Positions 1-9,537 of a DNA stretch of 51,050 bases are shown piece by piece. A program made the position numbers and the translations under genes. The notes under the pieces are model-generated. The model was not told where the DNA came from and made no database searches. It worked only from the letters and a program-made list of their open reading frames with translations. The stretch lies in the NCBI GenBank assembly GCA_024196135.1, contig JAMQCK010000142.1, positions 1-51,050 on the forward strand. The letters are read 5' to 3'. This DNA is from Pleurotus ostreatus/Saccharomyces cerevisiae fusant. Its lineage: Eukaryota; Opisthokonta. Within the stretch, counting starts at the first letter, position 1. Every line of letters begins with the position of its first letter.

Positions 1-22
1 TTCGCCCTAACACCACCCCCAG

Positions 23-225
23 GCCTCCCCACGCGCAACTTCGGCGGCGGCTTCTTCGGCGGGGGACCCATGACGATGAGCAAGTCGCGCAAGACGGGCG
101 CGTGCGACGTCACCGTGCTCGGCCTTGAGGTCTCGTACTCGAAGAACAACATGAAGTGCACGCTCAAGTTCGATGTGAACGAGGTGGGCGGCGGGTCTGG
201 GGGATATGAGGATGATTGGTGGTAA
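23..225 (+). CDS. 3'-terminal exon of an unidentified protein (partial)
   Basis: Only the last exon lies in the window. A CTAAC branch-like site (6-10) and a CAG acceptor ending at 22 precede an open frame entered in phase 1 that ends at TAA (223-225). The encoded tail of about 67 residues has a glycine/phenylalanine-rich stretch (GGGFFGGGP), a basic patch (MSKSRKTG), then a segment that looks like alternating beta strands (CDVTVLGLEVSYSK, KCTLKFDVNEVG), and ends in an acidic/aromatic GYEDDWW. I do not recognise the family. The glycine-rich lead followed by a compact beta segment could be the end of a secreted or structural protein, but that is a guess. The call rests on the splice acceptor, the clean stop and the non-random composition. 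Confidence 0.55.
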
Positions 226-487
226 GGATGTGGTGGGGTTGTGTTGCCCGCGCGGAATGTGGAACGCGTTTTGCCTCAGTCTTTTGCTTTCAACTACGTT
301 CCTATAGTCGCCTAGTGAGTGAGTTCTGCCCTTGGATGCGCTCGCGGCTGACGCTCTTGCGTAGTGATAGTTTCGCTTTATTGTGCTTATCGTTCGTACT
401 AAATGATGGTCTTGCATATACTATTACCTTTCGCAACAACACGATGCTTGACCGCATCGAGCGGGAGCCATCCACCCAACGCGGTAC
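226..487. other. intergenic, 3' flank
   Basis: This stretch lies between the terminal exon that stops at 225 and the decayed reverse-strand gene. It is relatively AT-rich (TTTTGCTTTCAACTACG, TGATAGTTTCGC) and probably holds the 3' UTR of the first gene. I see no coding region, RNA gene or repeat in it. Confidence 0.4.
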
Positions 488-1439
488 TCAGTCACTCGAC
501 GCGGTATGCGACCACACGAGGCCGTCCTCGCCAGCATGACGCAGCATCTGATCACCCAAACTCTTCTCCGACCCACGCACCTTCAGCTTCTTCACCTTCG
601 CCGCGGCAGGGCACTTGATTCGCAGCTCATACACTCTCGCAGGCGCGTCTCTTCACTTCGACGCGTCCGCGGGCTGCTTGCCGCGTCATCGCTTCCACTT
701 CATGTAGGCCTTCATCCCTTCCGCGTGGCGCATGCGCTCCCGATGTCGAGGGTGATGCGCATCTGGGAGTCGCTCGGTGCCGAGGGCGATGAGGTCTGCG
801 ACCAGATGCTCATCCTCCGTGCCATAGGAATGCACGGAGAGTACGTATCTTGGAAGAGGGACGCCGCCGAGGATTGTCGCGATCGCGGCCTGACGGACGG
901 GGAGACTGTCGACAAACTCAAAGCCTCCGATGGATTCCATTCGACGCCAAAGACGCGGCGCCTCTGAGGGAGCTGAAGACCATTAGTTCAACCCGGAGGA
1001 TGACGAGCGCGCACGACGTCAGGATTGCGGTGGACGACGGTACCATGATGATAACGACGACCGGCTCGAGCGCGCGCATGTGTCCGTTCTGCACATTTCC
1101 TGCATGCTCCACGAATTGGGAGAGCCTCGGCTCGCGCATCTTCGAGCACCTGCGCAAGCTGACGCACGGTCATGGGCAAAGGAAGGTTGAGGTCGTAGCA
1201 CACTTCACAGGGGGCCGACGCATACACAATCAACGCGCGAGAGACGAATTTGGATGGTTCGGCGTGCCCATGAGAGCGACAATGCTCTCTTCTGTGTGCC
1301 GACACAACGGAAGGGAGTAGGCTCGATGTGCATGGATTTCTCTGATGAAAACGACGATCGGGTCGGATCTGGTCACGATGTGAAAGGAGGAGGGAAGGAT
1401 ACCTGACGAACTTAAGCGTGTAACCGGGACGTTGCTCAA
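488..1439 (-). pseudogene. decayed protein-coding gene (frameshifts and two in-frame TGA)
   Basis: Reading the minus strand gives several protein-like segments that change frame. The first is around 1439-1240 (FHIVTRSDPIVVFIREIH). The next is around 1245-1140 (FVSRALIVYASAPCEV, PMTVRQLAQVLEDARA), and another around 1110-965 (LEPVVVIIMVPSSTAIL). The last runs from about 960 to 488 (RLWRRMESIGGFEFVDS, RYVLSVHSYGTEDE, VYELRIKCPAAAKVKKL). The final segment stays in one frame to TGA 488-490 but is broken by two internal TGA codons near 686 and 653. Both could come from CGA by C-to-T change at CpG. The hydrophobic/charged pattern survives through these breaks, so this looks like a former gene and not noise. 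It may belong to the large fungal F-box-like or leucine-rich hypothetical families, but no motif proves that. Some breaks could be unrecognised introns. Confidence 0.45.
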
Positions 1440-1590
1440 GTTTTAGGTTTTGGGACGTTAGCGAGAACGGTAAAGACCTTCGTATTTGTGGTCCCCAAGA
1501 GGATGTTCCTATACTACTGCAGCAGGCTCGAGAAGTACGGGTCGACGAGCACGACTCGACCGTAGAGTGAAAACGAGAACAGGAAGAAAA

Positions 1591-4516
1591 TCAAACCGAT
1601 GATTCCACATCCTGAAAGCGCTCCGACCGGTATCGGTATCGCAGCGGTGCCCACGCATTCTCGCTTCCGCTCTGCCCAAATATGAGAACTCCGGTAAGGA
1701 ATCTTCCCTTTTGTCAACAACCACTCACCGCAAGCGTCAGCCCGCCATAACGAGCGTCCAGATAACCCGCCCGTACACGCTTAGCTCCGCACTTCTGCAC
1801 TGCGCCCCGAAAGTGCGGATAGCGTTTGTCCATCAGGCCATGCACGACGCGCGCAGACGACCTATAGAAATCTACGTCGGAGGAAAACATCGGCCTGTCG
1901 AGTTTATACTCGAGCACCTGGCTGATGGAATGCGCGGAAGCGCTGGCGACGATCTGTGCATGGTTAGCGGCGTGTCCTCGCTTGCAGATCACGAGCAGAC
2001 GGCGGGCGAGGGAGAAGGAGCGAGTACGCACGTTTTCAAACAGCGCCTCCTCCACGGCAGCTACACGCTCTGCGATGTCAGAATCGGAGTCAGACATAAG
2101 CAGCCGCAGCAGCGCCGCCCAGCCGACGAGGTGGTAGCGCGCGTAGTGCTCGAGCTGCGCGGCCGCCGTGTGCGCGCCCTGCATCTCGGGCACACCGCGA
2201 TCTGGGAAATGACAGCTTCAGCGCGCCGGCATACGACGAGGATCGGCACTCACGCGCAAACGCATGGTCAAAGAACCCGACTAGCGCCAATGATCCCAGC
2301 AGGAACGATGGCACCAGCGCGATTACGCTATAGATGATGAGAACGATGCAGTCCAGAGACGGTGCCGGCGCGAGGGGGATCGAGGCCAGCAGGAGGCACG
2401 CGGGGAGGAAGGACACGATCTTCAGTAGCTCGATCAGAATGAGCCTCTTCTTGCCCGTTCCGCCACGCAGTCTCGCAAGGTCGCGCTTGAGGGGTAGATG
2501 TGTGAGCTGCGAGAGCAGATTAAAGAGAGCGAGAAAGCTTACAAAGGAGGGAACGGATGAGTCTCCCAATGCCTTCAGGTGATGCTTGATGGTATGTGCG
2601 AGGCGCTCGACTTGCTCGGCACCGGGGTCTGCTCGCGCGAAGGTACTCAATGAGGGTGAATATCCCACAGACCAAGGTGCGCACCCTGTCGAAAGAGCGC
2701 GATCTGGGCCACAATGTCATCCTGCGCCCGTCCAAGCCCGCCGATCCACGCCAGGCGCGCGTGCATGTTGTGCACCCCTCTGACAGAGTGATCAGCACGG
2801 TACTGATACCAGCCCGGAAGGCGCTCGCCGCGCACCCGCTCAAGAGCCCTGTACACTCGCTCAGTAGCCCCGAGCACAGGCTCAGAGTTCGCGACGCGTC
2901 GACGGCGGTGGGGATGGCGACTACGAGATCGTATGGACAGCACTGAAGGCGGGACAGCCAACGGCCCGGCCCGGCCCCCGACTCCCGCACGTACTGACCT
3001 ATGGTGATGACCTTGAAGAGCGGGTCGACGATGCCCAGGTCGGTGCATGCCTCCTCGAGTACGATCTGCAGATCACGCTGGAGCTGACTTGGGGCATCCG
3101 GTGCGCCCGAGTCGTCGCCTGTCTGCGCGCTACAATGAGCATCATTGAGGAGGACAGCATCGAAGGCTCGGCGTACAATGTCTGAGGTATCTGATTGACG
3201 CCCGGGAACCTCGATGCGACGCTGGGTAAAGGAAACAAGCCGCGCGACAACAGCTTCAGCCAGTCCGTCCCGGCCAGACCGGCACAGGAGCGCCCGATCT
3301 ATCGATTCGAAAAGCGGGCGCATGTCCACGAACTTGTGGGCGAACTACGCCCGGCACTGTGTTAGCTACACGTGGGGGAGGTGAAGCCCGTCGGGAACGC
3401 ACCCGCTCTTCTACGCAGTCAATTATGCGCAGGACCTGCCGCCGACGATCCTCGTCCCAGTCTTCGCACGCGAGCATGTATTGTGCGAGCGCAAGTAGCG
3501 CTTTCCATAGGAGAAGCCACCGGCGAGAGTGCTCACGCATGTGATGGATGTTCTGCTTCATCAACGCGGCAGGCGAGTCGTCTGTGTAAGAGTCAGTTCA
3601 TGGGATAGTGCTCCGGAGGTCAGTCGAGGAGATTGCACCACACACCTTTGCGCTTAACGCAGTACCTCTCATGGGAACATACGATCAATCCGCCCAGAGG
3701 CACGCTAACGAAGATCATGTACACCCAAGGGAGGAACCGTTCCCGGTCAAGGATACCCTCGCGGTAGCCCACAGCGCAAACCATGGCTAGGAATCCGATT
3801 ACATAGTGCAACAACGAGACGAGTGCTCGGCACATGGCGCGGGGGAGACAGGGTGGGAGCGGTCGTGCGGCGCCGGGCTATGGGAACGTCAGCCATAACC
3901 ACAGACAAACAGCCGAGATGTGAGGATACGGCAAAGGAGAGCGTACAGTGGGCGTTGCCTGCATTTCCGCGATGTTCCGCTCGAGGACTTGGCAGAAGTC
4001 GACAAGGATCGGACGGTCGTCTTTGACAGTGCCGTGTCCCCAAGGATATTCTGCAAACATTGAGGCGCATATATACGCGGCGATCTCGACGACGCACCTC
4101 GTGCCCAGCGCTCGCAGCTCCGAACCCGTGCGTAGCTCCTTTCGACTTCGTCCTGCGCGACGCTGAAACCGCCAGCCCACACGATCCAGTCGCGCGCTTC
4201 GTCATGCAGGCTGGGCGATCGTGGCGCTATGTAAGACGATGGCGGGAGGTGTCAACAAGAGCTCGTACTGTTGCGTGAAGAAACCGAGGTCGACGCCGGA
4301 GTCGAAGCGTATATCCAGGGCAAGGGCGTCGACCATGCAGGCCGCTTGGTATCGTACAGTCGAGCATGAGTCGAGTTTGTGGCGGTCCGGTCCTTTTTTC
4401 AAAACATAGTCGCACACGACGGCGCGGTCGTCGGCATCGAAGGCATTCAAGACGCCCAAAAGAACTTCCCGAGCGCGCAGGTCATCAGGGGAGTCGGCTG
4501 GCATATCTGCAGACAT
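1591..4516 (-). CDS. P1: two-half, four-pass membrane protein of the amplified family
   Basis: Spliced model on the minus strand: 4269-4516, 4098-4210, 3947-4050, 3646-3877, 3403-3581, 3177-3344, 2836-3122, 2685-2779, 2543-2628, 2254-2485, 2032-2201, 1729-1953, 1591-1671 (739 aa; all phases agree). The start at 4516 gives the same 30-residue lead to the D-A-D-D motif as P3. Half 1 carries WIVWAGGFSVAQDE near residue 87, two membrane segments (about 173-193 and 203-222) and RRWLLLWKALLALAQ. Half 2 carries RLAWIGGLGRAQDDI, two membrane segments (about 524-543 and 550-576) and HYARYHLVGWAALL. The last exon encodes a tail with APLRYRYR that matches P2 and P4. Gene order and intron positions equal those of the other copies. 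Function is unknown; a membrane location is inferred. The gene is divergently arranged with the DUF3820-like gene, 366 bp apart. Confidence 0.82.
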
Positions 4517-4882
4517 GGGGGAGAGAGGGGAAGATGGTGGATACCAGCGTGTCGCGCAGGCGAGTCTTTGTGGCGCACTTTGAGCGCACGTCACGTCCAG
4601 TTGGACGTCCTCGGATTCGCGGTGTCAGAAAGCTTCTCCGCTGCGTCCATCGCAGAAAGCCCTCTTCGCATCGTATCCCACAGAGCCAGACATATTTACC
4701 GAGAGCGACTTCATTCTGCGTACGACCAGCCCACAACGATCTGTGGAGATGATGGTCCAGAGAAAGGCGAGATGAAATGCATTAACAGTCAAACGATCAC
4801 CACGTGCGAACTTCCTTCCCCGCTCCCACCGCCATGTCGCGCATCTAAACCGGACTTGAATCCCCCTCCGGCGCGCGGAACG
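4517..4882. promoter_or_regulatory. shared divergent promoter region
   Basis: This 366-bp gap separates two head-to-head start codons (P1 at 4516 on the minus strand, the DUF3820-like gene at 4883 on the plus strand). It must contain both promoters. Visible elements are the TGACGTGCGCTC motif on the P1 side and a pyrimidine-rich leader (CTTCCCCTCTCTCCCCC) just before the P1 ATG. No gene is seen inside it. Confidence 0.5.
4581..4593 (-). promoter_or_regulatory. shared upstream motif TGACGTGCGCTCA of P1
   Basis: On the minus strand TGACGTGCGCTC lies with its first base 77 nt before the ATG of P1. The same 12-mer lies exactly 77 nt before the ATG of P3, and the sequence around it is also similar (P1 GCGCCACAAAG, P3 GTGCTATAAAG). 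The core TGACGT is a CRE/bZIP-type site. It may be a true element kept by selection, or just duplicated flank. Confidence 0.5.
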
Positions 4883-7800
4883 ATGCCAGATGACTTCCCC
4901 CCTCTCCTTCTCGACGACGATGACGTGCAGAACGACCCCGACCTTGCCTGGTACAGCGACAAAGGCAGCGGGGGCTACCACCTCCCCTTCGGCACACACG
5001 CCGGACGAACGGTGAACGAGGTCCCGGAGTCGTATCTCGTGTGGGCGAAGACGCATCTGAAGGGGCGCTATGTGCGTGCGGGACCATGTTGACAACGAAC
5101 GCCTTGACTGACGCACGCGCGCAGGGTGTCCATCGCTCAGTCACTCGAACGCTCGGCGCCATCGAGGCCTTCGTCGAGGGCTTGGAAGGATGTCTCGACG
5201 AATGGTTCGCGGACTTCATCGTCCCCTGCGGAGTGCATTACCGGGGGAAGACGATACGACGCTGCAGTGATCGGGCGTGGCTGAGCTGGGTCGTGGGACG
5301 GGATCGCGTTCGGCGCTCGGTGCGGGTGCATCCTCGTGTACAGACGACGGCTTACTGACCACGAGCAGCACCCCCTCTTCGTGAAAGCCGTCCATATATG
5401 GCTGGACAGCAAGACGCGCCTCAAGGCGTCCGTCGATCCGACCACGTTCCTGCCCCCTGCCCGCTACCACGCCGACCTGCGCGAGGGGCAGTTCATGCCG
5501 CACGAGGGGGACGTCTCTGACGACGGCGTCGAGAGCCCCCGCCCTACCCTCAACCACGCCGACTCGGACGCGTCAATCACGGACCCCGAGGACGAGGAGG
5601 TGCGTGTGCGCCCCCTTTCTCTTCGACCGTCCCTTCTCGCTTTACTAGCCCTTCCCGTTCCCGCTTTACCATCCGTTTTCCCTCCCACTTCCCACTTTCC
5701 GCTTCCCCCTCCCGCTTCCCCCTCCCGCTTCACCACCTTTGTCTGAACTTCTTTCTCAGGACCATCCCTCCCCCGCCTACCACCCCCACTCCCCCGCCTA
5801 CCGCCCCCACAGCCGCGGCAGCAGCAGCAACTTCGTCGTCGCGGACGACCGCGTGTCCGTCAGCACGGACGACTCGGCGTACGGCGAGCTCGAGCGCGCG
5901 GAGTCGCTGCTTCGGAGCGCACAGAAGCAGAAGCAAGAAGGCTCGCGGAAGCGGAGATTATCTTCGAACGACCGCCAGGATGAGAGCCCGACCAAGCGCA
6001 GGGTACGACACCGGCATCGGGTCGAGTCTACGTCCTCTTCGTCTGCCACCCATGATCCAACTCGCGCCCGACACGCCTCCTCTTCTTCCCCCTCTCCACC
6101 CCGCACCCGTCGGCGACCCTCCACCCCAGACGACGGCTGCCCCGTCCACTACACGCGCTCGCAGGCGCGCATTGCGCTGGAGCCTGAGCAGGCGCGCATC
6201 GCGCAGGAGCCCGAGTCGCCGGGCCCGCGTACGCGGGCGCGGGCATTGGCGGCGAGTCAGGCGAGGGGAGAGACCGCGGCGAGCGCGTCGGGGGGTGCGA
6301 CGACAAGCGCATCGGGGGGTGCAGGCGCGAGCACCTCGGATGCTGCTGGGGCGAGCGTATCAGCCACAAACCACGCGAGCTGGTCAGCGAATGCCAGCAC
6401 TGCGCACAGGCTGCCGATACGCACGCATGGGCGGCGCGCGCTCACGCTATCGGAGAGACTGGCGAGGCTCGTGGATCCGCCGACGCCTGAGCCTGATGGG
6501 GCGGGTCTGGAAGAGGGAGGTGGCGCGCACGGAGATGCGCGAGAGGAAGAGGAGGAAGAAGATGAGGTGGTAGTGGAAGAGGTAGAAGAGCAGGATCCAG
6601 GAAGTGCTCAGGAACGAAGGCGGGTCGAAGACTACGTGTACGACAGCGAGGGCGAGGACGAGGGGCTTTCGCGAGCCAAGGGCGGTCCCTCTGTGGAGGG
6701 ATCCGACTCCATTCGAGCGGCCCAAGGCGGCAATGGAAGGCGACTCGTATTCTCTCACGTTGAGCTGCCTACTCGACCTCGACGATCATTTTCGCCGCCG
6801 CCCGCCATGGCGCCTCGCCGGTCGTCGCGGGCTGGGAAGTTGGCTTCCAACTCGGAAATCAGGGATCCCCATTCGTCATCGCATGCTGAGGATCCGTCTT
6901 CGTCATCCCAGACTCAGCCGTCAACCTCTTTGCGCCTTGTTTTCTCCCATGTCGAGATCCCGTCTCCCTCATGGCGAGGTAGGCCCTCTGCAAGCACGCG
7001 TAACACTCCTGCGACTGGCACACGCACCATTCACGGCTCCGCACTCGAGTCAAGCGGCCGTCAGCATCGTAGGCAGAGCGCGCCAGACGAACTCACTTCG
7101 GCTGAAGTGAGAGTGACGCGGGCTGCCGCACGGCGCCACAGTCCACCGCCCACCGCGTCGCGATCATCGTCGCCTTCCGGGGCTTCCTCCTCGCGCTCGC
7201 CTTCGCGTCAGCCCGTAACGTCATCTCCGCCCCGTTCTCGTTCTACGACACCTCCTGCTCCTGTTGAGCGTTCTTCGATATATGCTCACCCTGTCGCGAG
7301 CTCTCGAAAGCGTCGCTCTGTCTCGTCCTCGAGAGCTCGTAGAGAGCAGAAGAGGGCAAAGGTTGAACCCGACGACAATATTCCTAGGCGAACGCGAAGC
7401 GCCGCTCGATTGGGCCAGTCGGCGTCAGCATTCACCGCGTCCCAAGTGTCTGGAAGGCCTATCCCGATCTTCTCCTTGCTCACGGATGACGAGGAAGTCG
7501 AGGACAGCGAGGGCGAGACCGCAATCATGATCTCTGCGGGTATCAGAGCTGGGCGCGCCGCGAGGTCCACGCGTGATACCATAGCTTCCACGTCAGCGCC
7601 AGTCGCTGGTCCATCTTCTCGGGCGGTAAATCGCCTACGCTCCAGAGTTTCGTCGGGCAAGTCATCGGCTTCGGCGACGCCCAGTGGCGCCAACGATCCC
7701 CGTAGCTCAGCGACGAAGATCGCTAGCTCGAGCACTGCCGTTGCTTTCTCGAGCTTCGTTGGCTCACGACCATCAAGCGCGCCTCGCCCATCTGCCACGC

Positions 7801-8027
7801 CAGCCGACGCAGCCTCCGACGCAATGAGTTCTCGCGCGCGCTTCCCAAAGATACCCTCTTCCGTCCTTGCTGCGCGCATGCGCGGCGTCGTTGAGGAAGT
7901 TCCGCGCGATCCCACGCCTGAGGGAGAGTGGGAATGGTATCTCGACGAGTTCGATATACTTGTAAAGCGAGCGGTCGTACAAGAACGGCCACGCGCGCCG
8001 ACTTCGAGGGAAAGGGACAAGGGATAG
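4883..8027 (+). CDS. DUF3820-like protein with long Ser/Arg/Pro-rich tail
   Basis: Exons 4883-5071, 5125-5319, 5369-5599 and 5760-8027 join in phase 0 throughout (960 aa). The acceptors have CTGAC or CTGAAC branch sites. Residues 32-56 read YHLPFGTHAGRTVNEVPESY..W, the pattern of the DUF3820/exonuclease-X C-terminal-like domain ([PV]FGxHxGxxxxxVPxSYLxW). A second, weaker copy follows at about 95-118 (IVPCGVHYRGKTI ... WLSWVV), then HPLFVKAVHIWLD. Such paired copies are common in basidiomycete hypothetical proteins. From about residue 205 on, the protein is low-complexity: Ser/Arg/Pro-rich with basic clusters (PTKRRVRHRHR, SRKRRS, RREQKRAKV), acidic runs (EEEEEDEVVVEEVEEQ) and alanine/serine repeats, consistent with a nuclear, disordered protein. 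Biochemical role is unknown. The family assignment rests on motif memory only. Confidence 0.75.
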
Positions 8028-9537
8028 GGCCTAGTGCTTGTACAGGACGCGCGCCCCGCTTCTCCGAGACACCCGCCGCCGAGATTGACGTAGTAAATGC
8101 GAGAAAGGAATATAGATAGTGCGATATTGGGCATCGAAAAGCGCGAGTGCGACGGGAAGGAACTCGGGGCTGAGCGAGAGCAACACGTGGCAAGCAATTT
8201 TGTGGCGTCGACGTTGAATCTTACCTCGCTTCCTTCCGGCCACCATCTTCGGCGTGCGCGTACTCATGATCACCTTTCAGTCATACGCAGGGGTCTACGC
8301 CGGTCGATTCTGACCTTTACATCAACCTTGTGACACTGTATCCAAATTACCATTGAACATATAGGGTGGCAAGCCACGGGATGCTCGCTGAGACCAAGCA
8401 AGCAACACTGAACACTCATGTGGAAGTTTATATACCACACCCATGTAATCGTTTCAGGAAGTCTAGAGCTCACAAGAGAAAGAAGAGAAAGAAAAACAGG
8501 AGAATTGCATCTTGAAAGTGTTACTGGCGCCGTCAACGCCAAGGGTGGAAGACGTGCGGCTGGGATCACGCTAGTGATCAATGCATTCGGGATTGCTGTC
8601 AAAGAGATCGCATTGCAACAGCAAGCATCTCAAGCACTTGCTGAATCCTTACCTAGCAATGCTATGAGCGATGCTACGCCCCCTCTGGTGCATTAGACCG
8701 TTTCTATCGTCAGCTATAGCGCATGTCTGCGAGTAGTGGGTGGTTGTGGGCGTGCGTCACGCCACGCACGCAGACGCGTGACCGCGTCGCGCGCGCCTGC
8801 TTGCGCCCACGCCATGACATCACTTTTCGCGATAACCACTTTTTGTACTTGTTTGGTCAGGGAGGCAGCCCTATCCTCGTGGGTTAGTCAGTGTTGCTCG
8901 CTCCGCCTTTCCCTCCCTCGCAAGCTCGGGGGGTCCCTTAGGCGTCGCTCGCAATGAACACCCTTGTGTGCTCACCGCTCCCGATATCACTGCCCCGTCT
9001 GCCACTGCTCAGTCTCCCAATAAGCTCTGCTTTAAGATCGGCGAATAGCAGCGGACTCTGTCTGACTGTGAGCGAAGCGCTGTACATACGAGAAGGCATG
9101 TGTACCGCGCGAGGCGCCCACAGAAGATTGTATTGATCCCGCGCCTAATATCCACAGCGTCATATAGGAAGCAATAGACAATCCAGTGCGAGAACTTCCG
9201 GAGCCAATCGAACGCCGGAGAGCGATGTATGCGCAGGCGCGCATGGTGACGGTAGGTACGTACAGGTACACGAGCCGAGCGGCGCTTACCAGGTGGGACA
9301 TAGGCCGGCGCTTATCGTTTCTTGACTTCCACTTCCTTCATCGCTCATCCCCCCGTGCGCTCACGAAAGCCTCGACCTCTTCGCCTTCTTCATCTGCGCT
9401 CACTTCTCCACTCAAGTCTAGGCTTGGCGTGTCTTGAGGCCGCTGACTTGCATAGTGCTGTATCTGCCATCCGCCCTCAAGCGTCACACGAGGCGGCGCT
9501 TGCCTGATCGACTCCTCCCTTCTGCTTTCTGGCTACA
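8028..9537. other. intergenic, promoter side of P2
   Basis: No convincing gene is seen. A plus-strand frame at 8418-8696 (VTGAVNAKGGRRAAG, VKEIALQQQASQAL) looks mildly protein-like but has no good start, splice sites or partner exons. The stretch 8740-8810 is rich in CGCACG/GCGCGC words. The part nearest P2 carries a block shared with the upstream region of P4. Confidence 0.4.
9075..9172 (+). promoter_or_regulatory. upstream block of P2 conserved with P4
   Basis: About 370-460 bp before the P2 start, the segment with GAGGCGCCCACAGAAGATTG followed by CTAATATCCACAG and CATATAGGAAG matches the P4 upstream region at 25383-25524 on the other strand (GGCGCCCACAAAAGATTG, CCATATTCGCAG, CATATAACAGGAG). 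Spacing to the start is similar (about 390-410 bp). The simplest reading is that the promoter was copied together with the gene. Confidence 0.5.

Noticed and set aside
1509..1724. extra membrane-like frame at the 3' end of P1 (GLIFFLFSFSLYG)
   Set aside because: The other frame from the same acceptor gives a tail matching P2 and P4 (APLRYRYR) with the same 81-nt exon length as P4, so the hydrophobic frame is a shadow.
7286..8197. 303-codon reverse frame opposite the DUF3820-like gene
   Set aside because: It mirrors the low-complexity Ser/Arg tail of the forward gene and shows no domain.
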